Origin: Oscillospiraceae bacterium
Lineage (GTDB): Bacteria; Bacillota; Clostridia; Oscillospirales; Oscillospiraceae
Length of the DNA stretch: 64,000 bases
Assembly: GCA_022846075.1 (NCBI GenBank)
Contig: AP025582.1
Coordinates: forward strand, 1,178,001-1,242,000
Direction: 5' to 3'
Shown: positions 9,222 through 17,798 of the stretch, piece by piece
How positions within the stretch are numbered: the stretch's first letter is position 1
How the letters are laid out: each line of letters opens with the position of its first letter
Notes under the pieces: model-generated
Database searches by the model: none
What the model saw: only the letters and a program-made list of their open reading frames with translations
Told to the model about the DNA's origin: nothing
Translations under genes and position numbers: made by a program

Positions 9222-11051
9222 ATGAACGATACCGCAACGCTCAGGGCCAGCCGGTCCGCCATCTTCCTCAACAAGCTGAAGACCTTCCTCTCCAAACCCC
9301 AAAACGTGATCCTGCTTCTGATGGGCATCGTCCTCACCGTCACCACCGTGGCCCCCATCGTGGCCATCGTGGACGACACCTTCAAGATCCACGCCGGCAC
9401 CATCGACGCCCACCTCACCGGGCAGGCCAGCGGATACAGCGTCATCAACTACATCGATCTCTTCACCAGCAAGCTGGCCAAGGCCAACCTGTGGACCCCG
9501 CTTTGGAATACGGTGCTGCTGGCGGTGGGGACCTGCGTCGTGGCCATTCTCTTCGGCGGCATCGTGGCCTTCCTGGTCACCCGCACCAACCTGGCCTGGA
9601 GACAGTACATCAGCTCCATTTTCATCTTCCCCTACATTATGCCCCAGTGGACCCTGGCGGTGGTGTGGCAGAACCTGTTCAACTCCAACGCCGTCACCGG
9701 CACCCAGAACGGCCTGGTGGCCGCGCTGACGGGAATCAACATGCCCATGTGGTGGTGCAAGGGGCTCTTCCCAAGCCTGGTGGTGCTGGGCCTTCACTAC
9801 GCCCCCTTCGCCTATATCCTCATCGGGGGCATCTTCCGCAACATGGACGCCAACCTGGAGGAGGCGGCCACCATCCTGGACACCCCCAAGTGGAAGACCA
9901 TGTGCAAGATCACCCTGCCCATGGTCAAGCCCGCCATCCTCTCCACCGTGCTGCTGGTGTTCGGCTCGGCCATGGGCTCCTACCCGGTGCCCCACTACCT
10001 GGGGTTGACCACCATGGCCACCAAGTATGTGTCCATGAACTCCAAGTACACCGGAGAGGCCAGCATCCTGGCCATCATCATGATGATCTTCGGCGTGGCC
10101 ATCATGTTCCTGAACCAGATGTCCCTGAAGAGCCGGAAGAGCTACACCACCGTCACCGGCAAGTCGGGGCAGACCTCCAAGATCAACCTGGGCAAGGTGG
10201 GCAAGTATGTCATTGCCGCGGTGCTGGTGGTCACCACCTTCTTCACCAGTATTTTCCCCATCGCCTCCTTCGCCCTGGAGACCTTCCTGCCCAACCCCGG
10301 CGACTACTCCTTCCTCTATACGGGGGACACCAGCAACCTGACCACCAAGTGGTGGACCACCAGTGAGAACATCACGGAGAACGGCATGTACGGCCAGAAG
10401 GGCATTCTCCACAACGAGACCATCTGGCACGCCTTCAAGGGTACCATTCTGGTGGCCGTGGCCTGCGCCCTGCTGGCGGGCACCATCGGGACCCTGATCG
10501 GCTACGCCGTGGCCAAAAACCGGCGAAGTAAGTGGGCAAACTACGTCAACTCCGTGGCCTTCTTACCCTATCTGATGCCCTCCATCGCCGTGGGCGCGGC
10601 CTTCTTCATCCTGTTTTCCAACCAGCACATCAATCTTTTCAATACGTATACCCTGCTGATCATCGCGGGCACCATCAAGTACATCCCCTTTGCCAGCCGC
10701 TCCAGCCTCAACTCCATGCTCCAGCTCTCCGGTGAGATCGAGGAGGCGGCCATCATCCAGGATATCCCCTGGTTCAAACGGATGACCCGCATCATCATCC
10801 CCATCCAGAAGTCTTCCATCCTGTCGGGCTATCTGCTGCCCTTCATGACCTGCCTGCGTGAACTCTCCCTGTTCATGCTGCTGTGCGTGCAGGGCTTCAT
10901 CCTCGCCACCACGCTGGACTACTTCGACGAGATGGGGCTCTACGCCTTCTCCAGCGGCATCAATCTGATTTTGATCGTCACCATTCTGGTCTGCAACACC
11001 ATCGTCAACAAGGTGACCGGCGCCAGTCTGGACAAAGGGATCGGAGGTTAA
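9222..11051 (+). CDS. ABC transporter permease, fused double-domain (FbpB-like)
   Basis: This 609-residue integral membrane protein holds two binding-protein-dependent permease domains in one chain. Each has an EAA-type loop that contacts the ATPase: EEAATILDTPKWK in the first half and EEAAIIQDIPWFK in the second. About twelve membrane helices can be picked out, with a more polar stretch of about 70 residues between the halves. Fused permeases of this kind are typical of the ferric, thiamine, phosphonate and hexose-phosphate (Fbp/Afu) importer families. AGGAAGGAG lies upstream of the ATG. It would form the channel for ligand delivered by the two upstream lipoproteins. Confidence 0.9.
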   Translation: MNDTATLRASRSAIFLNKLKTFLSKPQNVILLLMGIVLTVTTVAPIVAIVDDTFKIHAGTIDAHLTGQASGYSVINYIDLFTSKLAKANLWTPLWNTVLLAVGTCVVAILFGGIVAFLVTRTNLAWRQYISSIFIFPYIMPQWTLAVVWQNLFNSNAVTGTQNGLVAALTGINMPMWWCKGLFPSLVVLGLHYAPFAYILIGGIFRNMDANLEEAATILDTPKWKTMCKITLPMVKPAILSTVLLVFGSAMGSYPVPHYLGLTTMATKYVSMNSKYTGEASILAIIMMIFGVAIMFLNQMSLKSRKSYTTVTGKSGQTSKINLGKVGKYVIAAVLVVTTFFTSIFPIASFALETFLPNPGDYSFLYTGDTSNLTTKWWTTSENITENGMYGQKGILHNETIWHAFKGTILVAVACALLAGTIGTLIGYAVAKNRRSKWANYVNSVAFLPYLMPSIAVGAAFFILFSNQHINLFNTYTLLIIAGTIKYIPFASRSSLNSMLQLSGEIEEAAIIQDIPWFKRMTRIIIPIQKSSILSGYLLPFMTCLRELSLFMLLCVQGFILATTLDYFDEMGLYAFSSGINLILIVTILVCNTIVNKVTGASLDKGIGG

Positions 11052-11054
11052 ACC

Positions 11055-12701
11055 ATGCCTGAAATCAAATTGGAACATGTGACCAAGCGCTGGGACAAAT
11101 TCTACGCGGTGGACGACCTGGATCTGGTCATCGAGGACAACGCCTTTATCACCCTGCTGGGCCCCTCGGGCTGCGGCAAGACCACCACCCTGCGGATGAT
11201 TGCCGGGCTGGAGACCCCCACCTCGGGCCGCATCACCATCGGGGACACCGTGGTATTCGACTCCCAGGCCGGCATCAACATCCCGCCCAACAAGCGCAAG
11301 GTGGGCTTCCTCTTTCAAAACTACGCCCTGTGGCCCAACATGACGGTCTATCAGAACATCTCCTTCGGCCTGTCCAATATCAAGGAGGAGCTGCCCAAGG
11401 TGGATCTGGAGGCCCGGAAGGCCGCCGCCCTCATCCGCATCCTCCAAAAGCCGGAGGACGTGGTAAAGACCATCCAGGAGTGCGTGGACAAAAAGGGCAA
11501 GCTGGACGTGAACAAGGCCCACATCAAGCTCATCGACCGGTACGAGATCTCCATCCACACCGCCAAGACCCTGATGGGCTACAAGCTCCACGAGTCCATG
11601 GACGCCGGCACCATCGCCAAGAGCAAGACGGGGGAGCTGGAGAAGGAGCTGGAGAACGCCAGAAGCAAATGCGCCGCCGAGGGCTGCACTTTTAATGAAA
11701 ACTTTGAGTACTGCAGGGACGGCAGGCCCGTCACCAGCGTGCGCAAGCTTTTCCCCGAGGAGATCGACCTCTCCGTGCGCCGGGTGGCCCGCATCGTGAA
11801 GATCGGCATGTTCATGGACCGCTATCCCTCCGAGCTCTCCGGCGGCCAGCAGCAGCGGGTGGCCATCGCCCGCACCCTGGCCCCCGAGCCCACGGTGCTC
11901 TTCATGGACGAGCCCCTCAGCAACCTGGACGCCAAGCTCCGGCTGGAGATGCGCTCCGAGCTCCAGCGGCTTCACATCGACACCGGCTCCACCTTCGTCT
12001 ATGTCACCCACGACCAGATGGAGGCCATGACCCTGGCCACCAAGATCTGCCTCATTGAAAACGGCGTCCTCCAGCAGTATGACGCCCCTCTGGACGTGTA
12101 CAGCAAGCCCGCCAATCTCTTTGTGGCCGACTTCGTGGGCAACCCCGCCATCAACTTCATCGAGGCCAAGGGCGCCCAGCAGCCAGACGGCTCCCTGGCC
12201 CTGACCATCTTTGACGGCACCCGGGCGGTCTTCCGGCCCCGGAGCCCTGTGGCGCTGGCGGATTGGTTCGCCCAGGCCGACGCCGACGACGCGGCCCGGA
12301 AGGCCGCGGAGGCCGAGGCCGCCAAGGACAAGAAACACGTGGAGAAGGGGAACAAGGATACCCTCTTCCGCTATCACGTGGCCAAGGTCCACGAACTGGA
12401 GGACTTTGGGGACGAGGCTGTCCTGGGAGACGAGGACTTCGTGGTGGGCATCCGCCCGGAGTTCCTCTCCATCAGTGACAATGGCCCCCTGGAGGGGGAG
12501 ATCTACTCCGCCATGCCCACCGGAATGGAGACCACCGTGAAGGTACGCATCGGGAAGTTCCTGCTCACCGGCGTGGTCTTTGGCGGGGTGCTCTACCAGA
12601 TCGGCCAAAAAGTGCGGCTGGACTTTGAGGGCAGCCATATGGTATTATTTAGCCGGAAGAATGGCCGCCTGATCGCCCAGGGCTCCCTGGACGTTTCATA
12701 A
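11055..12701 (+). CDS. ABC transporter ATP-binding protein with large insertion
   Basis: The gene follows the permease by 3 bases. Walker A (GPSGCGKTT, Lys42), Q-loop (Gln88), signature LSGGQQQR (about 261-268), Walker B (VLFMDEP) and the switch His (THDQ) are all present. The unusual point is the distance from Q-loop to signature: about 173 residues, against about 50 in MalK-type ATPases. The extra roughly 120 residues (about 110-230) are charged and probably helical. The C-terminal regulatory half also holds an Ala/Lys/Glu-rich insert (about 405-435) before a TOBE-like domain. With 548 residues it is far longer than the usual 350. Function as the importer's motor is well supported; the role of the inserts is unknown. 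Confidence 0.9.
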   Translation: MPEIKLEHVTKRWDKFYAVDDLDLVIEDNAFITLLGPSGCGKTTTLRMIAGLETPTSGRITIGDTVVFDSQAGINIPPNKRKVGFLFQNYALWPNMTVYQNISFGLSNIKEELPKVDLEARKAAALIRILQKPEDVVKTIQECVDKKGKLDVNKAHIKLIDRYEISIHTAKTLMGYKLHESMDAGTIAKSKTGELEKELENARSKCAAEGCTFNENFEYCRDGRPVTSVRKLFPEEIDLSVRRVARIVKIGMFMDRYPSELSGGQQQRVAIARTLAPEPTVLFMDEPLSNLDAKLRLEMRSELQRLHIDTGSTFVYVTHDQMEAMTLATKICLIENGVLQQYDAPLDVYSKPANLFVADFVGNPAINFIEAKGAQQPDGSLALTIFDGTRAVFRPRSPVALADWFAQADADDAARKAAEAEAAKDKKHVEKGNKDTLFRYHVAKVHELEDFGDEAVLGDEDFVVGIRPEFLSISDNGPLEGEIYSAMPTGMETTVKVRIGKFLLTGVVFGGVLYQIGQKVRLDFEGSHMVLFSRKNGRLIAQGSLDVS

Positions 12702-12712
12702 AGACCGCCGTC

Positions 12713-12744
12713 AGCGGCGGGGGGCGGCTTCGTCCCCCGCCGCT
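12713..12744 (+). other. GC-rich hairpin between ATPase and HAD gene
   Basis: An 11-bp perfect stem (12713-12723 with 12734-12744) with a 10-base loop is followed by TGATTCTA rather than a T-run. It may be a weak terminator or an mRNA-stability element. Confidence 0.45.
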
Positions 12745-12776
12745 TGATTCTATCATGATACTGTGAGGTCTCCGCT

Positions 12777-13571
12777 ATGGTCAAACTCATCGCCAGCGAC
12801 ATCGACGGCACGCTGATCCCCTACGGCAGGGAGACGCTGGAGCCGGAGCTGTTTCCCCTGATCCACCGCCTCCGGGCGGCGGGCGTCCTGTTCTCTCCCG
12901 CCTCCGGCAGGCAGTACCACTCCCTGCGGCGGCTCTTCGCCCCGGTGGCGGACGAGATCTGCTTCCTGTGTGAGAATGGGGCCATCCTGTACGGCCCGGG
13001 CGGGGAGGATACCGCCCCCATCCTCTCCCGGACCGTCATGGACCGGGCCGAGGCGGGGGACCTGGCCCGGGCCATCTGGGGCCTGCCCGGCTGTGAGCTG
13101 ATGGTGTCAGGCGTGGGGACCATCTACGTCTGTACGGAAAACGAGGGCTTTATCCACCTGATCCGGGACGAGAAGGGAAACCGGGTGGAGCGGGTGGAAC
13201 GCCTGGAGGAGCTGCCGGGGGAGATCTTGAAGGTCTCCGCCTACTGCCCCGGCGGCACTGCCGCCCCCGCCGCCGCCCTGGGGCCCAGGTGGGGCGGCCC
13301 CTTCCGCATGGCGGCCGCCGGGCCGGACTGGCTGGACTTCACCCTGGCGGACAAGGGGACGGGCCTGCGGGGCCTCTGCGCCGGGCTGGGAATATCCCTG
13401 GCCGACGTGATGGCCTTCGGGGACAACTGGAACGACGAGGCCATGCTGGAAGAGGTGGGGACGGGCTATCTGATGGATACCGCCGACCCGGTCCTGCGGG
13501 CCAAATTTCCCCGGCAATGCCGCAGCGTGCTGGCGGTGCTGGAGGACCTCCTGAAGGAGCTGGAAGCGTGA
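12777..13571 (+). CDS. Cof-type HAD phosphatase
   Basis: This 264-residue protein has the Cof/YidA-type HAD layout. Motif I is SDIDGTLIP at the N-terminus, a large alpha/beta cap lies in the middle, the motif III lysine is in LADKGTGL and motif IV is MAFGDNWNDEAM. These enzymes dephosphorylate sugar phosphates and related metabolites in the cytoplasm. It lies just after the transporter genes and overlaps the next gene by GTGA, so the two HAD genes are coupled. With the two flanking HAD genes it suggests that the imported ligand carries phosphate or is processed through a phosphorylated sugar. Confidence 0.85.
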   Translation: MVKLIASDIDGTLIPYGRETLEPELFPLIHRLRAAGVLFSPASGRQYHSLRRLFAPVADEICFLCENGAILYGPGGEDTAPILSRTVMDRAEAGDLARAIWGLPGCELMVSGVGTIYVCTENEGFIHLIRDEKGNRVERVERLEELPGEILKVSAYCPGGTAAPAAALGPRWGGPFRMAAAGPDWLDFTLADKGTGLRGLCAGLGISLADVMAFGDNWNDEAMLEEVGTGYLMDTADPVLRAKFPRQCRSVLAVLEDLLKELEA

Positions 13572-14203
13572 AAAAAGCAGTCATCTTTGATTTGGACGGG
13601 GTGCTGGTCCACACCGACAGGCTCCACTACACGGCCTGGAAGGAGCTGACCGGGCGGCTTGGCATTCCCTTCGGCCAGACGGTCTACCGCCGCCTGCGGG
13701 GCATCTCCCGGATGGACAGCCTGGACATCGTGCTGGAGGCCGCCCCGCGGGATTTCAGCCCGGAGGAAAAGGCGGCCCTGGCGGCGGAGAAAAACGAGGC
13801 CTATCTGGCTCTGGCCGCCGGCCTTGGCCCCCGCGATGTGGCGGAGGACGTGCGGAGGGCCCTGAGGGGCCTCCGGGAGAGGGGGCTCCTTCTGGCGGTG
13901 GGGAGCAGCAGCAGGAACGCGAAATACATTCTGGAGCGGACGGGGCTTGCCCCCTCCTTCGACGCCGTAGCCGACGGCACGATGGTAACCCGGGCCAAGC
14001 CCGACCCGGAGGTGTTTTTAAAAGCCGCCGCCCTGCTGGGGGTAAGCCCCGGCCAAGCGCTGGTGGTGGAGGACGCCGCCGCCGGCATCAAGGCCGCCCG
14101 CGACGGGGGCTTTACGGCCGTGGCCTTCGGCGGGGACGCGGTGGAGAGCCCTCTGGCGGAGCACCGGGTGGGGGCCCTCACGGAGCTTTTGGACCTGGTA
14201 TGA
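13568..14203 (+). CDS. pgmB: Beta-phosphoglucomutase-like HAD protein
   Basis: The start is GTG at 13568, overlapping the previous stop; the product has 211 residues. Motif I FDLDGVLVHTD has both aspartates, and the cap segment HYTAWKELTGRLG followed by LRGISRMDSL closely resembles the substrate-recognition region of beta-phosphoglucomutase (HFRAWK and KGVSREDSL in the Lactococcus enzyme). Motif II is VGSSSRN, with KPDPEVF and EDAAAGI following. The enzyme interconverts beta-glucose-1-phosphate and glucose-6-phosphate. A related sugar-phosphate phosphatase cannot be excluded, but the cap motif favours the mutase. Confidence 0.82.
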   Translation: MKKAVIFDLDGVLVHTDRLHYTAWKELTGRLGIPFGQTVYRRLRGISRMDSLDIVLEAAPRDFSPEEKAALAAEKNEAYLALAAGLGPRDVAEDVRRALRGLRERGLLLAVGSSSRNAKYILERTGLAPSFDAVADGTMVTRAKPDPEVFLKAAALLGVSPGQALVVEDAAAGIKAARDGGFTAVAFGGDAVESPLAEHRVGALTELLDLV

Positions 14204-14210
14204 GAAGGCG

Positions 14211-14230
14211 GGCCGGTGGTGTCACCGGCC
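14211..14230 (+). other. Short hairpin before the sensor trio
   Basis: An 8-bp perfect stem (14211-14218 with 14223-14230) with a four-base loop is followed by TTAAAAT. It could be a weak terminator separating metabolic from regulatory genes. AT-rich sequence just after it could hold a promoter, but I cannot assign one with confidence. Confidence 0.4.
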
Positions 14231-14279
14231 TTAAAATGTGCTAAAATAAACAAAAAATGTGGGGAAGAAGGGTGGCTGA

Positions 14280-15293
14280 GTGAAAAAATTGACGGCGCTT
14301 GCGGCGGTTCTGGCCCTTTTCCTTACCGGCTGCGCCCCGGCGGCCACGGAGGAGTATCCCTTTGCCCCGGGGGAGGAAGAGCGGCTTACCGTCTACACCT
14401 CTCACAAGGAGGAGGTATACGGCCCCATCCTGAAGGAGTTCCAGGAGCGCACCGGAATCTGGACCGAGGTGGTCACCGGGGGCACCAACGAGCTTTTGGA
14501 GCGGATCGAGGCGGAGCGGGAGGAGCCCAGGGCCGACGTGATGTTCGGCGGGGGCGTGGAGAGCCTGGCGGCCTACGAGGACTGTTTTGAGCCCTACACC
14601 TGCGCCCAGGCGGGGGTCCTGAAGGCCGGGGCCCGGTGCGAGGGGGACGTGTGGACCCCCTTTTCCTCCCTGCCCATCGTGCTGATCTGCAACACCAAGC
14701 TCCTCTCCCGGGGAGAGGTCACCGGCTGGGCCGACCTGCTGGACAGCCGGTACCGGGGCAGGATCGCCCTGGCCGACCCCACGGTGTCCGGCTCCAGCTA
14801 CACCGGGATCCTGACCCTGCTCTCCGTCCTGCCGGGGGACGACTGGGAGCTGCTGGCCCGGCTGGTGGAAAATCTGGACGGGCAGGTCCTGGCGGGCTCG
14901 GGGGACGTGGTGGAGGCGGTGGCCTCCGGCAGCGACTTTATCGGGGTCACCCTGGAGGAGACCGCCCTCAAGCGCCTGGCCCAGGGGGATCAGATCGAGA
15001 TCATCTACCCCGTGGAGGGGACCAGCGCCGTGCCCGACGGCAGCGCCCTCATTGCCGGGGCGCCCCACGGGGAGAACGCAAAGGCCTTTCTGGAGTTCGT
15101 ACAGAGCTATGACGTGCAGGAACTGGTGGTGAGCCAGTTTTCCCGCCGGTCGGTCCGTACGGATGTCCCCGACCCGGCCGAATTGGCGGGGGAGGGCATA
15201 AAGCTGGTGGACTACGACGTCCACTGGGCCGCCGGGCAGAAAGAGGAGTTCACCCGGCGGTGGTCCGCCCTGCGCGGGGAGGACGCGTCATGA
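14280..15293 (+). CDS. Sensor-associated solute-binding lipoprotein (HptA/PgtC-like)
   Basis: The start is GTG after AAGGGTGG. The 337-residue product has a lipobox (LTGC, Cys about 18) and an Fbp/Afu-type binding fold (VYTSHKEE near the N-terminus, GTSAVPDGSALI in the second lobe). It overlaps the downstream kinase gene by ATGA and is not followed by a permease, so its job is probably to present ligand to the kinase, as HptA does for HptS in staphylococci and PgtC does in Salmonella. Those systems sense hexose phosphates or phosphoglycerate. Sensing of the substrate imported by the adjoining ABC system is a reasonable inference. Confidence 0.8.
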   Translation: MKKLTALAAVLALFLTGCAPAATEEYPFAPGEEERLTVYTSHKEEVYGPILKEFQERTGIWTEVVTGGTNELLERIEAEREEPRADVMFGGGVESLAAYEDCFEPYTCAQAGVLKAGARCEGDVWTPFSSLPIVLICNTKLLSRGEVTGWADLLDSRYRGRIALADPTVSGSSYTGILTLLSVLPGDDWELLARLVENLDGQVLAGSGDVVEAVASGSDFIGVTLEETALKRLAQGDQIEIIYPVEGTSAVPDGSALIAGAPHGENAKAFLEFVQSYDVQELVVSQFSRRSVRTDVPDPAELAGEGIKLVDYDVHWAAGQKEEFTRRWSALRGEDAS

Positions 15294-17014
15294 TGCGGGA
15301 GCGGTGGAACCGCTCCTTTCGGAGGAAGCTGCTCTTCGGTTTCCTGGTGACGGGGATCGTGCCGCTGCTGATCTGTGTTCTTATGATGGTGGGGGTATTC
15401 CGGGGCAGCCTGGAGCGGAACGCCGCCGAGACGGCGCAGACCCAGCTGGCCGCCGCCGGGGCGGATATGGACGAGCTCTTCCACGTCTGTGCCGGGGTGA
15501 TGGACACGCTGGCCCAGGACCCCCAGGTCCGCGCCGCCCTCTCCGGCTCCCGGGAGGTGGAGGAGCAGGACATCTATTATCAGCTCTACGCTGGCGCCGC
15601 CCCGGCCCTCAGCCGGGCGGACGTCTCCCTCTTCGACGCCCATGGGCGGCGGCTCTATTCCACGGCCAACGACCGGGGCGGCACCGCCCTGTCCGCCGAC
15701 TGGGGCGTGCTGAGAGCCGCCCGGGAGACGGGGGAGCTGGTTTTCCGGGACGTGGAGGACTTTTCCGGCGGCGGCCCGGACTGCCTGCGGGCGGCCCGGC
15801 CGGTGACGGAGGGGGGGCGTGTGCTGGGCTATGTGGTGCTGGAGATGACCGACCGCCAGTTCCAAAGCCTTCTGGAGGGCAAGTACGGCGCCACATCGTC
15901 CCTGCTGGTGCTGGACCCCTACTGGAGCCTTGTGTACGCCACACCCTCCGCCCGAAAGACGGGCCTGGTGCCCCGGCTGCGGGAGCAGATGCTCTCCGGA
16001 CAGGTGCTCAGCGACAAGGGCGGGGAATATTCTTATTATATCCGCCAGAGTGAGGGGACCGGCCTCTATCTCCTCATGCAGCAGCCCAAACCCCTGGCGG
16101 CGTGGATCATGCGCCTGCTGTATCTGGTGGCGCTTATGGCCATCGCCCTGTGTGTGGGGCTGTGCGTGCTGGTTTCCATGGGGTTTTCCAAGCAGCTCTT
16201 CGAGCCGATCCGGGCCCTCAACAGCGCCATGAGCGAGGTGGAGCGGGGGAACCTGGAGGTCCAGGTGGCCAGTGAGCGCATCGACGAGATGGGCCAGCTG
16301 GCGGGGCGGTTCGACCGGATGGTGTCCACCCTCCGGGACAACCTGGCCGAATCGGTGCGGCAGCAGCGGGATCTGGGCGACGCCCAGATCCGCATGCTCC
16401 AGGCCCAGCTGAACCCCCACTTCCTCTACAATACCCTGGACACCATCAAATGGATGGGGAAGATCAATCAGGTGCCCGAGGTGGCCACGATCTCGGCCGA
16501 TCTGGCCGACATCCTCCGGTGCAGCATCACCGATCAGGAATTCGTCACGCTGGAGCAGGAGCTGCGGCTGCTGGACCGGTATGTGGAGATCCAGAAGATC
16601 CGTTTTTCCGGCAAGTTCCAGTTCCGCACCCAGGTGGATGGGGCCATGCTGGACGTCCTGGTGCCCAAACTGATGCTCCAGCCCTTGGTGGAAAACGCCA
16701 TCGTCCACGGTTTCGAGGACCGGGAGGGGGGCGAGATCCTCATCACCGCCCGGCGGCAGGGAGAGGAGCTGGAGGTGACGGTGCGGGATGACGGCCGCGG
16801 CATGTCGGAGGAGAGCATCCGGCGCTTCCAGGCCCAGACTACGGCCTCCGGCGGGGGGCATCTGGGTCTTTATAACGTGGACGCCATTTTGAGGCTCCAC
16901 TACGGTGCGGACCACGGCCTTGAGTTCCCGTTCACGGGGGGCCGGGGGACCTGCGTCCGGATCCGGCTGCCCATCAGCCGGGCGGGAAAGGAGAGGGAAG
17001 AGGAGCCATGCTGA
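15290..17014 (+). CDS. LytS/YesM-type sensor histidine kinase (HptS-like)
   Basis: ATG at 15290 overlaps the previous stop, giving 574 residues. A first membrane helix (about 16-36), an extracellular sensor region and a second helix (about 272-298) are followed by a HAMP region. The His_kinase dimerisation motif is QLNPHFLYN, with the phospho-accepting His377. A HATPase domain follows (VENAIVHGF, DDGRGM, GLYNVDAIL). The kinase class and its gene partners match HptS and YesM rather than classical HisKA kinases. It likely reads the upstream lipoprotein and phosphorylates the regulator encoded next, whose gene overlaps by 7 bases. Confidence 0.9.
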   Translation: MMRERWNRSFRRKLLFGFLVTGIVPLLICVLMMVGVFRGSLERNAAETAQTQLAAAGADMDELFHVCAGVMDTLAQDPQVRAALSGSREVEEQDIYYQLYAGAAPALSRADVSLFDAHGRRLYSTANDRGGTALSADWGVLRAARETGELVFRDVEDFSGGGPDCLRAARPVTEGGRVLGYVVLEMTDRQFQSLLEGKYGATSSLLVLDPYWSLVYATPSARKTGLVPRLREQMLSGQVLSDKGGEYSYYIRQSEGTGLYLLMQQPKPLAAWIMRLLYLVALMAIALCVGLCVLVSMGFSKQLFEPIRALNSAMSEVERGNLEVQVASERIDEMGQLAGRFDRMVSTLRDNLAESVRQQRDLGDAQIRMLQAQLNPHFLYNTLDTIKWMGKINQVPEVATISADLADILRCSITDQEFVTLEQELRLLDRYVEIQKIRFSGKFQFRTQVDGAMLDVLVPKLMLQPLVENAIVHGFEDREGGEILITARRQGEELEVTVRDDGRGMSEESIRRFQAQTTASGGGHLGLYNVDAILRLHYGADHGLEFPFTGGRGTCVRIRLPISRAGKEREEEPC

Positions 17015-17751
17015 AAGTGGTGGTGGTCGAGGACGAGGAGCTTGTGCGCAAGGGCATCGTCCTGGCGGTGGACTGGGCCAGCGTGGGCTGCGCCGTGGTG
17101 GCGGAGGCGTCCAACGGGGCGGAGGGGCTGGAGGTCATCCGCCGCTGCAAGCCGGATCTGGTGGTCTCAGACATCAAGATGCCCCGGATGGACGGGCTGG
17201 AGATGGCCCGCACCCTCCGCTCCGAGGGGAACGGCGTCTTTCTCATCTTTCTGACGGCATACAGCGACTTTGCCTACGCCCAGTCGGCGGTGAAGCTGGG
17301 GGCGGCGGACTATCTTCTCAAGCCCTTCCATGACGGGGAGCTGGAGGAGGTGGTCGCCCGCATCCAGAAAAACCGCCGGCCCGCCCCCACCGTGGGGGCG
17401 CAGGTCCTCTCCGAGGACCTGCGGGACAAGAGCAAGTATGTCATGGAGGCGCTGGCCTATATCGCCGGACACTATAACGACCCGGATATCAGCGTCAGCT
17501 CCGTGGCCCGGAACCTGGATATCAGCGAGAGCCATCTGAGCCACGTGTTCAAGAAGGAGACCTCCCACACCCTGACGGGTTATTTGACCAATTACCGCAT
17601 GCACCGGGCCATGGAACTGCTGAAGGACTGCCGAAACAAGGTCTATGAGGTGGCCGCGCAGGTAGGGTACCGGGATATCACCTACTTCAGCAGCACCTTC
17701 AAGCGGGCGGTGGGAATGTCGCCGTCGGAGTACCAGAAACAGTGCCAGTAG
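17008..17751 (+). CDS. AraC-type response regulator (HptR/YesN-like)
   Basis: The 247-residue protein has an N-terminal receiver with acidic pair EDEE, phospho-acceptor Asp55 in SDIKMP, Thr in LTAYSD and Lys in LLKPF. A C-terminal AraC/XylS DNA-binding domain holds two helix-turn-helix units (ISVSSVARNLDISESHLSHVF and VYEVAAQVGYRDITYFS). It is the last gene of the binding protein-kinase-regulator unit and most likely activates the ABC importer genes just upstream, although no operator can be named from sequence alone. A strong terminator follows 4 bases after the stop. Confidence 0.92.
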   Translation: MLKVVVVEDEELVRKGIVLAVDWASVGCAVVAEASNGAEGLEVIRRCKPDLVVSDIKMPRMDGLEMARTLRSEGNGVFLIFLTAYSDFAYAQSAVKLGAADYLLKPFHDGELEEVVARIQKNRRPAPTVGAQVLSEDLRDKSKYVMEALAYIAGHYNDPDISVSSVARNLDISESHLSHVFKKETSHTLTGYLTNYRMHRAMELLKDCRNKVYEVAAQVGYRDITYFSSTFKRAVGMSPSEYQKQCQ

Positions 17752-17754
17752 CAT

Positions 17755-17791
17755 AAAAAGCCTTCGGCCCGAAAGGGCCGAAGGCTTTTTT
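17755..17791. terminator. Bidirectional intrinsic terminator
   Basis: A perfect 16-bp inverted repeat (17755-17770 with 17775-17790, GAAA loop) is flanked by A and T runs, so it serves the plus-strand regulator gene and the minus-strand hybrid kinase gene that converge here. Confidence 0.92.
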
Positions 17792-17798
17792 GTATGGC

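Noticed and set aside
5569-12701. A ferric iron importer
   Set aside because: The permease and ATPase belong to the wide Fbp/Afu group, but the HAD and beta-phosphoglucomutase-like genes and Hpt-like sensor point to phosphorylated sugars; iron is kept only as an alternative.
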